This document shows positions 8,977 through 18,396 of a stretch of 64,000 nt of DNA, one piece after another. Below the pieces are notes generated by a model. The model made no database searches and was not told the origin of the DNA. It saw only the letters and a list, made by a program, of their open reading frames with translations. The stretch is taken from contig NZ_JBQKGG010000001.1 of NCBI RefSeq assembly GCF_052118925.1, positions 248,001 to 312,000 of the forward strand. The letters are read 5' to 3'. The stretch's first letter is position 1. Each line of letters starts with the position of its first letter. Origin of the DNA: Lientehia sp934351765. GTDB lineage: Bacteria; Bacillota; Clostridia; Lachnospirales; Lachnospiraceae. A program made the position numbers and the translations under genes.

Positions 8977-11406
8977 TTATAAGAAGAAAATATAGTTCAA
9001 CCGCAGTCTCTGGAGCATCGTTCCGCTTTCAAAGATCTGCTTCCATAGCTCATTTTTTAAGTCCTCCAGTATCCTCCGCTCCCCGTCTGAAACCGGCAGG
9101 GTACTGTATACGGCCTTCTGCCGGATCGCAACCGCCTGATGATAAGTCTCAGCGAGCTCCTCCCCGAAGTTCTTTCGAAGAGCCGTCTCATACCGGTAAA
9201 GGGACACATTCCGGATCGGAAGCCCCGCCACTGAAAGAAGGTTCATCAGATAAGAAAACAGTGCCCGCACCGCAATCCGGTTGTCCGGATCCGAAAACTG
9301 TGCCTTCAGCTTCCGGCTCCTTCTCCTCTGGATCAGGATCCAGATTAAGAACGCCAGCAGCGTCAGAATCAGCAGGATAATGCCGATGATCAGCAGAACT
9401 GTCAGTACCCGGAGCCAGTCGATGGAGTTGTCTTCTTCCTGCTCCTCCGGCGATTCCTCCGCCTGATCCTCATTCTGCTGTTCGTCAGGTGCCGAGGAAC
9501 CGTCCACGCCGGAAATATCCTGGAACTGCTCCGCCTGTCCCATCACATTGAGATAGGAGGGGGTCACCTCAAACGGCAGCCAGCCGACGCCGTCCTGGTA
9601 ATACTCCGCCCAGGCATGGGCATGGGTATCGTCCAGCGCATAGGCTTCTCCCGCTGTCATGGCTTTCGCGTCCTCCGGCGTGATCAGATACCCCTCCACA
9701 TAACGGGCCGGAATTCCGTAATATCGGAACATCAGTACCGCCGCACTGGCGAAATGCACCGAATATCCTTCTTTTGTATTCTCAAGGAAATCATAAACCA
9801 GATCGCCTCCCGAAAAAGGTGCCGACAGGGTATGGGTGTCCTTGTAATCTCCGGTTAATACATATAAGATATTCTGTTTTGCCGTGGCATAATCCGTATG
9901 CTTCTGGCCCGCACCGATGTTCTTTTCCCCCAGAAGCCCTGACAGGGTACTGTTAACGAGCTCCGGAACAGACAGACAGGTTTCATAGGCAAACTGATTA
10001 TAATAACCCTCCAGCTTTGCGTAAGCCTCCCCTGCCGGAGAAAGGGACTCCGTATCTAAAAGGGCCGCGGTAAGCGCCGGATACTGAAGGATCTGGTTTG
10101 ACAATGCTTCATAGGAATATTCCCGGCTTCCCAGAAAGCCGCCGGAACGCACTGCCGTATCCCCGATCCTCTGCTTCGTTAAAAGAGTCCCCACTGAACC
10201 ATTGGGGTCTGTCAAAAGTTCATAGGGCACATAAAGATATTTCGAATTTCCTGCCACGTTCTTCACAGTAATCCGGTTGATTTCCAGCGCAGAACCATTT
10301 GAAGAATCCTGTCCAGAGCCGGACGCTCCGGTTTTTGTCGTTCCGAGAGCCTGCGCCGCGCTTCCCAGAAGCTCCTGCCCGAACAGCCCCTCCTCGTGGA
10401 GCCAGTAAAAGAGATCCCTGTTTTTCCACATGGTCTGATTTTCACAGTCCGTCCAGCCGCTTCCCGTGTAATCCGTTCCCGTAAACCCTCTGAGGTAATA
10501 AGAATCCGGACTGCTCATGGTGACCTCCAGGACCGTCTTCCCCTCCGTCTTAAACGAATCCAGGCCGGTAAACGCTCCGTTCGGAAGCACCTCGTCACTG
10601 CCGCAGTATCTCACTTTGTCCAGGCTTTCCGTAAGTCCCATCCGCAGGCCGGAAAATATCCGGATTCCGTTTGGAGCAAGAACCTGTCCGATGCTTCCCG
10701 CCGCGGCGGAAACCAGCGCCGCCAGAACCACAAAAAGAACCAGACCCTCCAGCGCCGCCAGACGGCCCGTTCCTCCCGCACTGCGCTCCCCATGGCTGTG
10801 AAGCCAGAGCGCCACCAGACCGGTCAGCCAGACGATCCACCCGGAAAAGGCCGGGCCGATCCCGGTCACCCGGTATAAAAGCAATGTCAAAACCACCAGC
10901 GTTCCCAGTAAAAACCGGTTTTCCGAGCGAATCAGAAAACCTCCTGCCAGGGCGCAGACTCCCATAAGCCAGACCACCGTTCCGGTCAATGCCAGGACTG
11001 CGTCCCGCCCCTCCAGTGTCACTGCATAATGAGGCAGTACATAGGGGTATCGGTTTCCAAGTACCTCCATGACCGCGTTGCTGATCTGATAGATTCCGTC
11101 CCGGAACCAGCGCTGAAAGATCAGAGCCAGAACGCCAAGAACCGCCGCCCAGATAAGCGAACGGATTCCCTGCTTCCTTCCCGTTCCCACACTGCACTGC
11201 AGCGCCGCAAAAACTACTGCGGCCATCGCAGGCGCCCATGTAAACAGCTCAAGAGAAAGACTCTGAATCAGCCAGCAAAGACTGCCCGCCAGAAAAATCC
11301 CCAGCAGAACGCCGGACGCAGCCGCCTGGGGGATCGAACGCTTCGTCTGTACAGAAACAAGCTGCAGCGCTTCGGTATTCAGTTTGCCGGATTTTTGTTT
11401 TTTCAT
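8977..11406 (-). CDS. Transglutaminase-like membrane protein (TgpA type), nucleophile Cys replaced by Ser
   Basis: 809 residues. Multiple N-terminal membrane spans (about 25-245), an extracytoplasmic domain with a transglutaminase-like core (about 540-625), then an acidic linker, a further span (about 670-695) and a cytoplasmic C-terminal domain. The core matches TgpA/YebA proteins, but where these have G-x-C-x-H-[YF]-A this protein has GYSVHFASA: TCG (Ser) replaces the catalytic Cys codon. The His is kept (HAHAWAEYY) and the usual Asp is Glu (WLPFEVTP). It may be an inactive, structural version. It follows moxR and DUF58 genes, the usual partners of this family. Confidence 0.88.
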   Translation of the reverse strand: MKKQKSGKLNTEALQLVSVQTKRSIPQAAASGVLLGIFLAGSLCWLIQSLSLELFTWAPAMAAVVFAALQCSVGTGRKQGIRSLIWAAVLGVLALIFQRWFRDGIYQISNAVMEVLGNRYPYVLPHYAVTLEGRDAVLALTGTVVWLMGVCALAGGFLIRSENRFLLGTLVVLTLLLYRVTGIGPAFSGWIVWLTGLVALWLHSHGERSAGGTGRLAALEGLVLFVVLAALVSAAAGSIGQVLAPNGIRIFSGLRMGLTESLDKVRYCGSDEVLPNGAFTGLDSFKTEGKTVLEVTMSSPDSYYLRGFTGTDYTGSGWTDCENQTMWKNRDLFYWLHEEGLFGQELLGSAAQALGTTKTGASGSGQDSSNGSALEINRITVKNVAGNSKYLYVPYELLTDPNGSVGTLLTKQRIGDTAVRSGGFLGSREYSYEALSNQILQYPALTAALLDTESLSPAGEAYAKLEGYYNQFAYETCLSVPELVNSTLSGLLGEKNIGAGQKHTDYATAKQNILYVLTGDYKDTHTLSAPFSGGDLVYDFLENTKEGYSVHFASAAVLMFRYYGIPARYVEGYLITPEDAKAMTAGEAYALDDTHAHAWAEYYQDGVGWLPFEVTPSYLNVMGQAEQFQDISGVDGSSAPDEQQNEDQAEESPEEQEEDNSIDWLRVLTVLLIIGIILLILTLLAFLIWILIQRRRSRKLKAQFSDPDNRIAVRALFSYLMNLLSVAGLPIRNVSLYRYETALRKNFGEELAETYHQAVAIRQKAVYSTLPVSDGERRILEDLKNELWKQIFESGTMLQRLRLNYIFFL

Positions 11407-11490
11407 GATAGCATGTTCCTCGTCTTTTTCTGTCTGCTCTGCTTAAACGTCTGATTTTTATAGCCTGTGCCGCCGAAACACCTTTTTTAT

Positions 11491-12663
11491 TTATAATTCC
11501 AGGTAAGCCAGCAGCTCCTGCGGGTTTTCCGGATCGATGCCCACAATGGAGATCCCGTCCTCTTTGTCATAACCGGCTCTTCCCGGCCCGCAGATCACTT
11601 CGGTGATCAGGCACTGATCTGCCAGATAAGACAAGGACGGACGATGCTCCGTCGTAAATAAGACCACATGGGCAAATTCTAACTGCTCCCTGGTTTCCAG
11701 ATAATGCTCCAGCACCGAAACCGGATCTTCCCCCGGAACGGCACTCAAAAGGCCCGGAAGGATTCCCTGAAGCTCCTCCTCCGTCTCTATCTCTTCCATG
11801 GAAAACAGATGCTCCTCATGGTTCTGCCAGCCCAGGCTGTGGACCATCTGACGGTCCAAAAGGCTCTGGGATACGGAAATGACCGCCTCCGCCAGCGTAT
11901 CCAGGCACGCCGGTGCGACTTTTGTCTGTTCGCTGTATCCAGTCTCCAGAAGCAGTAAAATGGTATTCTGGATCGGAAGCCCATAATCCCGTACCATGAG
12001 TGTATCCATCTTTTCCGTCAGCTTCCAGTGAATCTGGCGGATCCGGTCTCCGGGCTGATACTCCCGGATCGCAAAGGTTTCCGAAGGATCATACCCTGCC
12101 TGCTTCATGGAATATTCATCACTGTCCATATCGGCATTCTCGCCGTAGGCCACCTCCGTCTCCACCGGAAACGGCTCCGGAGCTGTCAATAAATAACACG
12201 GCTGTGCGCCCCGGATACTCCGGCGGATCTTCCGGAGACCAAACCAGTCAAACAGAACCAGCCGCTCTGTTGAAAGGCGGATTTCCCCGCAGTGGATACT
12301 CCGCAGCTTTACCGGTGCCTGTACTCTTCCCTTTGCCGGAAGCGACAGCCTTACCGGTACCGTCACCTTTTCCCCGGTCAGCAGGTTTTCACACTGCACC
12401 CTGACCATCAGCCGGTCTGCCGGAAGCAGGCTTTTATTCTCTGCCGTCACCGTTCCGGATACTGCCTGCCCTTTCTGCCCGTAGGCCGAAAAAGACAGCT
12501 CGCAGGTGATTTTTCCCGCCGGGATCCCTGAAAGGAGCATACTCCCCACCGGAAGAACGACCGAAACGATCAAAAGCAGATATGCTGCCTCCGAATCAGA
12601 GGCCATACAGAGAACCAGGCAGAATACCAGCCACAGTCCCCAGAGAATCCTGGATCTTACCAT
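11491..12663 (-). CDS. DUF58 domain membrane protein
   Basis: 390 residues. Two short N-terminal hydrophobic segments (about 5-45), a beta-rich middle, and the conserved DUF58 motif IREYQPGDRIRQIHWK (about residue 200) followed by a von Willebrand A-like fold. DUF58 proteins are almost always encoded between a MoxR AAA+ ATPase and a transglutaminase-like membrane protein, as here, and are thought to assist assembly or maturation of envelope complexes. Start has AGGAG 10 bp upstream and sits 16 bp after the moxR stop. The set could serve the surrounding surface proteins; that link is inferred from position only. Confidence 0.9.
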   Translation of the reverse strand: MVRSRILWGLWLVFCLVLCMASDSEAAYLLLIVSVVLPVGSMLLSGIPAGKITCELSFSAYGQKGQAVSGTVTAENKSLLPADRLMVRVQCENLLTGEKVTVPVRLSLPAKGRVQAPVKLRSIHCGEIRLSTERLVLFDWFGLRKIRRSIRGAQPCYLLTAPEPFPVETEVAYGENADMDSDEYSMKQAGYDPSETFAIREYQPGDRIRQIHWKLTEKMDTLMVRDYGLPIQNTILLLLETGYSEQTKVAPACLDTLAEAVISVSQSLLDRQMVHSLGWQNHEEHLFSMEEIETEEELQGILPGLLSAVPGEDPVSVLEHYLETREQLEFAHVVLFTTEHRPSLSYLADQCLITEVICGPGRAGYDKEDGISIVGIDPENPQELLAYLEL

Positions 12664-12679
12664 TTATTCCTGTCTCCTT

Positions 12680-13615
12680 TTACCGTCCGCTGTCCGGTGA
12701 TTTTGTCCGCTTCAATACACCCTTTAAGATATCCTCCGCCGACAGATCTGCCACTCTCGCCCTGGGATTCAGGATCAGTCTGTGGCCGCAGACATCAATA
12801 AATACCTGCTGAACATCCTCCGGCGTCACATAATCCCGGCCCTCCAGGTACGCATGGGCCTTTGCCATACGAACCACGGCCAGGGCTCCTCTGGGGCTCA
12901 CGCCAAGACGGATCATCTCATCGTCTCTCGTCTCCGTTGCCAGGCGGGTCACATATTCCAGAATGGAATCCTCCACATGGATCTGTCGAACCTCCTCCTG
13001 CATGGAAAGAATATCTGTTCCCATAATGACCTGATGGATCAGCTCCAGCGGGTTTTCCGTCTGGCGGTCACGGAGGATATTAACCTGGCTGTCAAAATCC
13101 GGATATCCCATCTGGAGCCGGATCATGAAACGGTCCAGCTGTGCCTGGGGCAGAAGCTGCGTTCCGGCAGAGCCAACCGGGTTCTGGGTTGCGATCACGA
13201 CAAAGGGCTTCGGAAGGGCATGGGTCTGACCATCTACGGTCACCTGCCCCTCCTCCATAACCTCCAGAAGGGCCGACTGGGTCTTACTGGAGGTACGGTT
13301 GATCTCATCTGCCAGCAAAAGGTTTGTCATGACCACGCCGGGCTTATATTCAAAGGCTCCCGTCGCCTTGTTGTAAATGGAAAAGCCGATGATATCCGAT
13401 GGTACCACATCGGGGGTAAACTGGATCCGGTGGTAATCCATCCCCATAACTCTGGAGCATGCCACCGCAAGGGTTGTTTTTCCCACGCCTGGAACATCGT
13501 CCAACAGGATATGCCCCTCGGAAAGCACTGCCATCAGCACCCGTTCCACCACGGAACGTTTTCCGATAATGACCTTTTCAATTTCCCGGATCACTGCCTC
13601 TGTCTGTCTGTTCAT
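12680..13615 (-). CDS. MoxR family AAA+ ATPase
   Basis: 311 residues, normal for the family. Walker A GVPGVGKTT (about 40-48), Walker B LLLADEINR (about 100-108), sensor motif ATQNPVGSAGT (about 147), and the C-terminal lid domain. MoxR ATPases act as chaperone-like remodelling enzymes, usually with a VWA or DUF58 partner, which follows immediately downstream. GGGAGG lies about 12 bp ahead of the ATG. It is cytoplasmic. The context (cohesin, dockerin and DUF4430 genes upstream, surface proteins downstream) suggests it matures the exported complex, but the client is not shown. Confidence 0.95.
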   Translation of the reverse strand: MNRQTEAVIREIEKVIIGKRSVVERVLMAVLSEGHILLDDVPGVGKTTLAVACSRVMGMDYHRIQFTPDVVPSDIIGFSIYNKATGAFEYKPGVVMTNLLLADEINRTSSKTQSALLEVMEEGQVTVDGQTHALPKPFVVIATQNPVGSAGTQLLPQAQLDRFMIRLQMGYPDFDSQVNILRDRQTENPLELIHQVIMGTDILSMQEEVRQIHVEDSILEYVTRLATETRDDEMIRLGVSPRGALAVVRMAKAHAYLEGRDYVTPEDVQQVFIDVCGHRLILNPRARVADLSAEDILKGVLKRTKSPDSGR

Positions 13616-13670
13616 TGCTTCTTATTTCCTCCCTGTTTTCTGTTCATGGTTTTCACAATGTTTATTTCTT

Positions 13671-15962
13671 TTATTCTGACGGCTGGAGTGACTGATCATT
13701 GCCGTTATCCAGCGTATAGCTCATTTCAATCAGATCTCCGCTTGCAAGTCCGATCACGCCCATGCTGTTTCCGACCCACACATGATTCTTAAATACAACC
13801 CAGCCGGAGGTTCCGTCCACAAAAGAATTATTTCCCAGCTTATTTAAGCTGTCCGGCTGCTCCTTGATGATCAGCCCTTCCATCTCCACAAATTTCCGGA
13901 GATCATCCGTGATCGACCAGTTATCCAAAAGTCCCGGACGGATGATCTGGTTCAGGAAATAATCTCCCGAAGCCGGCGATCCGGAGTACTCCGTCTGATA
14001 GCCATAGGCCGCCAGCCTCTCTTCCACCATCTCCCCCAGTCTCGTTCCCGGTTTTACCTTGATATTCTCATCGATCAGGGTTCCAAGTCCGACATTATCG
14101 GCTTTCAAAACAAAGTGGATCTGAAGCTCCTGATCCTTTCCATCGTCATCTTTATCTCCTGTCGGCGAATAGGTCAGTGTAAAGTTTTTTTCCGCCGGGT
14201 ACTGCTCGTTGTCCGTCACAACGACCCGCACATTATTCTCGCCTTCGGTCAGAACCAGGTTATACCAGTAGTAATCAAGCGTACTGTCGATCTCATGCTC
14301 CACACCATTGATATAAACCCTGATATTCTGAATACTTAACTCGTTTCTGTGATAATCATATGCCTTGACACCCAGGTTATAAGGATTGCTGCTGGTAATC
14401 GTCTCGGCGGAAAACAGTTCAATGACCGGAGCATGAGTACTGTCCCCTCCGCCCGGCTCCCGCTTGTAAACCAGTTCCCAGGTATACCACTTGGTCTGTC
14501 CCTCCGCATCGGTACAGGTTACCTTGATATAAGTGGACTGGGACGAATCCAGGTTGATGGTGATATACCCGTCTGCACCGGCCTGGCTCTTCATTTCATT
14601 GGTCCCGTACCGGTTGGTCATAAGGATACTGGTGATCTCCTCCAGCCCCGTCTCCACCGAACAGCGCACCCGGAACCGAAACTCATTAGACTGGGACGAA
14701 TATTCTTTTCGGCTCCGACCGCCGAACTTCTTTTCGGCCTGCGTATAGTTATCGGAAATGGTCTCACTGAATGCAGGGCTTTCAAAGGTTAAAACAAAAT
14801 GATCGACCTTATAGTGGAGCGTACACTGGAACACCTGCTGGTTGGCGCCAGCCTGTCCGGCCGTCACCCTCAGGGTATTCTTATTTCCGACGGTCAGCGC
14901 CAGATCATACCGCCCGCCCCCGGAGCCTGACACCTTTTTATTATTGAGACGGACAATGGCATCGGAGGTAATATCCTCTACCCGCCCGCTCCTCGAGCGC
15001 TTTGCTGAGATCCGGATCGGATACGTTCCGTCATAAGTCTCCACTGTGGAACCGTTTCCAAGCAGCTCCCCGGTACTGGCATTATAAACCTCCAGAAGCA
15101 CCGCATTGTCCGGTAAATAGTACAGCGTATAGCTCTTGGACGGTGCATCGATCTGGTTATATTTCTTATCCCGGAACCGGAGCGTCACCGTTACTTTATT
15201 GGCGATCCCCTCCTGTAAGGTCAGGCTGTCGCTGGCCTTACAGGAACGGCTGGTTCCGTTTAACGAAACCGTCATGCTTACCAGAGTCAGCTGTTTTCCC
15301 TTTTCCGTCAGCGTAATACGGAACGGGTACTCCGGGGTCTGAACAATTTCTCCGTCCTTGATATCCGTGGTGAACAGCTCCTCTGAAGCGTTGGGATCCA
15401 GCGTCGTCTGATTTCCGCCGTCACTGGGCACCTGACCGGAGCTGCCGCCGGGCTGACTGCCGCCTCCGGTTCCCTGATTGCCGGAGTTACCGCTGTCCCC
15501 TGCCTGATTTCCCGGATTTTCCGAGGTCTGGCTCTTATGGATCAGTGACATAAGGCTGTCATCAATGGTCGATGAGCCCGAAAGGAACTGGTTCAGCCCG
15601 GAGTTATCCGTTGTCTGCCGGGTCTGGCTCTGATCAGTCTGCTCCGGCTCACGATCCGACGGCTGCTCCTGGTTCTGCGACTCAGAATCCGTCTCCTCTT
15701 CCTGCTTCTGTTCCTGTTCGGTCACAGAGTTTTCCGTGTCTCCCGTATGGATATTGGCATTCTCCACGCCTGCCAGCTTCTCCTGATCCATGGCAAGTGT
15801 GGAGGAGGTCAGATACATGTGGGACGCGTCTGAATTCTTTGTTTCCATGGGGTTTTCCGGAGCGGTCCTTCCAAACAAAAAAATCAACACCAGAAACAGC
15901 ACTGCCATTCCCGCCGCTGCGATCGATCTCAGCTTCTTTTTCCACCCTGAAGTATTTCCCAT
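13671..15962 (-). CDS. Membrane-anchored multi-Ig-like surface protein ending in a DUF4430-like domain
   Basis: 763 residues from the ATG at 15962 (AAGGAG 9 bp upstream); a TTG 66 bp further upstream is a weaker start. N-terminal membrane anchor (about 10-30), a Q/E/S-rich then G-rich linker (about 55-185), then several beta-sandwich segments (about 195-615) of cadherin-like/Ig-like type. The last about 120 residues resemble DUF4430: KPGTRLGEMVEERLAAYGY, then SGWVVFKNHVWVG and ASGDLIEMSYTLD, matching the GW..VNG...GDxIxW.Y pattern. This would be a second transcobalamin beta-like domain in the locus. It lies 110 bp downstream of the cohesin pair. Function is inferred, not known. Confidence 0.7.
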   Translation of the reverse strand: MGNTSGWKKKLRSIAAAGMAVLFLVLIFLFGRTAPENPMETKNSDASHMYLTSSTLAMDQEKLAGVENANIHTGDTENSVTEQEQKQEEETDSESQNQEQPSDREPEQTDQSQTRQTTDNSGLNQFLSGSSTIDDSLMSLIHKSQTSENPGNQAGDSGNSGNQGTGGGSQPGGSSGQVPSDGGNQTTLDPNASEELFTTDIKDGEIVQTPEYPFRITLTEKGKQLTLVSMTVSLNGTSRSCKASDSLTLQEGIANKVTVTLRFRDKKYNQIDAPSKSYTLYYLPDNAVLLEVYNASTGELLGNGSTVETYDGTYPIRISAKRSRSGRVEDITSDAIVRLNNKKVSGSGGGRYDLALTVGNKNTLRVTAGQAGANQQVFQCTLHYKVDHFVLTFESPAFSETISDNYTQAEKKFGGRSRKEYSSQSNEFRFRVRCSVETGLEEITSILMTNRYGTNEMKSQAGADGYITINLDSSQSTYIKVTCTDAEGQTKWYTWELVYKREPGGGDSTHAPVIELFSAETITSSNPYNLGVKAYDYHRNELSIQNIRVYINGVEHEIDSTLDYYWYNLVLTEGENNVRVVVTDNEQYPAEKNFTLTYSPTGDKDDDGKDQELQIHFVLKADNVGLGTLIDENIKVKPGTRLGEMVEERLAAYGYQTEYSGSPASGDYFLNQIIRPGLLDNWSITDDLRKFVEMEGLIIKEQPDSLNKLGNNSFVDGTSGWVVFKNHVWVGNSMGVIGLASGDLIEMSYTLDNGNDQSLQPSE

Positions 15963-16072
15963 AAAACAAAACTCCTTTTTAGACCGGCCCCGCCCCGGAG
16001 GACAGAGCCGGATCATTTCCTTTCTCAAACGAACGAAACCACAGGTTCCGCAGTCCGCATCTGCATATTTTC

Positions 16073-17092
16073 TTATTTTGCAGAATTCTTTCTTCTTACC
16101 AGAACGGCTGCAAGAGCGCCGCCGGCGATCACAATAACGAGAACCGCAACGATCCAGATTACCGCCGTACCGCTGCTTTTTGCGGAAACCGCAACCTGTT
16201 CATTTTTTCCGGATTCTGCGATCCCATCTGCGGTCTCTCCGGTCTTTGCCGTCTCTCCTGCCTTCATGGTCTCTCCATCTGCTCCGGTTCCCAGTGTCTC
16301 ACCAGTACCTGTTTTGTCCGAAGACCCGGAACCATCTGCCTGCACTCCGGAACCATCCGCCATACCGCTCCCGCCGGAGACCTGGCTGTTTCCTGTACCG
16401 GATCCTCCAGAAGCCTGATTTCCGCCGGACTGTCCGACCGCTCCTCCGGTAGATTGTCCGCCTGTGGAACTGCCGCCGTTGGTTCCTCCTGTGATTCCGC
16501 CGCCTGCCGGAATCTCCTCCACGGCTTTATAGCCGCAAAGTCCGCAGGTGACGGTTTTGGAACCTGCCGCTGTTTTCGTGGCCTGCTTCGTCACTTCCTC
16601 ATGGAGATCACCATGGGCAATGGTTACAATGGCCGTCAGGTTTTTCTTCCCGGTGCTGGCACTGGCTGTCGAAGCATACAGATCCTTTGTCGTCACAGAC
16701 ACCGGCGCCGGCTGGCATTTCAACACCTTGAACTTTAAGTTGATGGTCACCTCATGAAACTCGCTCATGGTAATGAATCCATAATTGCCGCCCGCCGTAC
16801 TCATGTCCGCACCGAGGGAATTGGAAGCGCCAAGATATTCCAGGACACCGGTATCATAAAGCGCTCCGTTCTCATCATTCAGTTTTCCGACAGCGCCGCG
16901 CAGCCCGTCGCTGCTGGAGATTGTGATCGGAATCTCGATCTCCTCTCCAACCTTTGCGTCAGGCACATCTCCGATGGAGACCGTCATTGTCGGTTCCGCC
17001 GCTTTTACTTCTCCTATGCCGGGGACCAGCAGCGCCACTGCCAGCAAAAAAGCCGAGCCAAGCGCCGCCAGCCATTTTCTTGTTTTCTTCAT
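16073..17092 (-). CDS. Secreted cohesin-domain protein with C-terminal membrane anchor
   Basis: 339 residues. Signal peptide (1-31, ending EVKA), one cohesin-like beta-sandwich (about 34-165; motifs KVGEEIEIPITI, LRGAVGKL and VLEYLGAS), a C-x-x-C bearing segment (TCGLCGYK, about 182), a long Gly/Ser/Thr linker and a membrane span (about 310-332) with a basic tail. The cohesin is a close paralogue of that in the gene just upstream. Cohesins bind dockerins; two dockerin proteins are encoded upstream, so this is a probable membrane anchor for them. The start is only 2 bp after the upstream stop and no ribosome site lies in the usual window, so translation is probably coupled. Confidence 0.78.
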   Translation of the reverse strand: MKKTRKWLAALGSAFLLAVALLVPGIGEVKAAEPTMTVSIGDVPDAKVGEEIEIPITISSSDGLRGAVGKLNDENGALYDTGVLEYLGASNSLGADMSTAGGNYGFITMSEFHEVTINLKFKVLKCQPAPVSVTTKDLYASTASASTGKKNLTAIVTIAHGDLHEEVTKQATKTAAGSKTVTCGLCGYKAVEEIPAGGGITGGTNGGSSTGGQSTGGAVGQSGGNQASGGSGTGNSQVSGGSGMADGSGVQADGSGSSDKTGTGETLGTGADGETMKAGETAKTGETADGIAESGKNEQVAVSAKSSGTAVIWIVAVLVIVIAGGALAAVLVRRKNSAK

Positions 17093-17094
17093 TA

Positions 17095-18396
17095 CTATTT
17101 GATCAATACTCCATTGGCGTCAAAGGTATACTGCACACCATCGATGGTAACGGTTCCGGTAACAGCCACATAGGTTTCCGGGTCATAGTACATCGTCCAG
17201 TCGCCAAGCTTACACCAGCCGCTCATCAGAGAACCGTCAGGCTGGAACCAGTACTTCTTACCGTTGATCACTTCAGTTCTGGATTTCAGGATCTCCACGC
17301 CGTTCTCATCGAACAGGTAAGCCTTTCCGTCCACATGAGTGATTCCGGTTGCTGCTTCGTAAGTTTCCGGATCAAAGTACATCTGCCAGTTTGCAAGACG
17401 GAGCCAGCCGGACTGTGCAATGCCTTCGTCATTGACATAATACTTCTTGCCGTTGATAACCGGGGTATTGTTCTTAATCAGAACACCGTTTTCATCAAAT
17501 ACATACGGCTTTCCGTCAATCATGGTAAGTCCGGTTGCGCCCACATAGGTCTCTGGATCATAGTACATCGTCCAGTCGCCAAGCTTGCACCAGCCGCTCA
17601 TCAGAGAACCGTCAGGCTGGAACCAGTACTTCTTACCGTTGATCACTTCGGTTCTGGATTCCAGGATCTCCACGCCGTTCTCATCGAACAGGTAAGCCTT
17701 TCCATCTACATGAGTGATTCCGGTTGCTGCTTCGTAAGTTTCCGGATCAAAGTACATCTGCCAGTCCGCAAGACGGAGCCAGCCAGACTGTGCAATACCA
17801 TCTTCATTTACATAATATTTCTTGCCATTGATGACAGGAGTTGCACCATGAATCAGATCACCATTCTCATCGTAAACATAAGGAATACCTTTTACAACCA
17901 CCAGGCCGGGGCCGCGGCGTACACTTACCGTGGATACCAGGGTGGTTTTTTCGCTTTCAGTACCTGCGGTAGCGAAATACAGATCCTTTACCGTCACCTT
18001 CAGTTCTTCGTCGGGATCTTGTACCAGCTTAAACTTTAAATCAATGGTTCCGCTCTTGAATGCGGAGGTCGTGAAAAATCCGAAGTTTCCTCCGGCGATG
18101 CTCACCGTACCACCAACGCTGGTGGATGCCCCCAGATACTCCAGGGATTTGGAATCATACAGTGCTCCGTTTTCGTCATTCAGCTTGCCCAGGGCGCCTC
18201 GTAAGTCGCTCTCGCTGCTGAATGAAATTGGAATAGTAAATTCCTCTCCAACCCGCGCGGATACATCAGCGATGCTGGTTTCCACAACGGGCTTTTCAGC
18301 CGCTGCCTTTACTTCCTTCACTCCAGGTGACAGAAGTGCGGAAACCATCATCAGCGCCGCACCGGCTGCTGCCAGCCATTTTTTTGTCATCTTCAT
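17095..18396 (-). CDS. Secreted cohesin-domain protein with cell-wall-binding repeats
   Basis: 433 residues. Signal peptide (1-32, ending EVKA), a cohesin-like domain (about 35-165; LRGALGKL, SLEYLGAS), then aromatic/Gly-rich repeats (about 168-433) of the choline/cell-wall-binding type: INGKKYWFQPDGSLMSGW, INGKKYYVNEDGIAQSGW and DGKAYLFDENG. Such repeats usually attach proteins non-covalently to wall polymers. I infer a wall-bound scaffold that presents dockerin partners. The repeat region is a recent 375-bp tandem duplication at DNA level (see repeat entry). AAAGGAG precedes the ATG. Confidence 0.8.
   Translation of the reverse strand: MKMTKKWLAAAGAALMMVSALLSPGVKEVKAAAEKPVVETSIADVSARVGEEFTIPISFSSESDLRGALGKLNDENGALYDSKSLEYLGASTSVGGTVSIAGGNFGFFTTSAFKSGTIDLKFKLVQDPDEELKVTVKDLYFATAGTESEKTTLVSTVSVRRGPGLVVVKGIPYVYDENGDLIHGATPVINGKKYYVNEDGIAQSGWLRLADWQMYFDPETYEAATGITHVDGKAYLFDENGVEILESRTEVINGKKYWFQPDGSLMSGWCKLGDWTMYYDPETYVGATGLTMIDGKPYVFDENGVLIKNNTPVINGKKYYVNDEGIAQSGWLRLANWQMYFDPETYEAATGITHVDGKAYLFDENGVEILKSRTEVINGKKYWFQPDGSLMSGWCKLGDWTMYYDPETYVAVTGTVTIDGVQYTFDANGVLIK
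17180..17835 (-). repeat. 375-bp tandem duplication inside the cell-wall-binding repeats
   Basis: Blocks at about 17180-17460 and 17555-17835 are nearly identical at a constant 375-bp (125-codon) offset; for example the same 19-base string starts at 17231 and again at 17606, and another at 17381 and 17756. Identity extends to synonymous sites, so the duplication is recent or kept uniform by recombination. Confidence 0.9.

Noticed and set aside
16954..18039. 361-codon open frame on the plus strand opposite the cohesin/cell-wall-binding gene
   Set aside because: Antisense shadow of the tandem-duplicated repeat region; no ribosome site and no recognisable protein.
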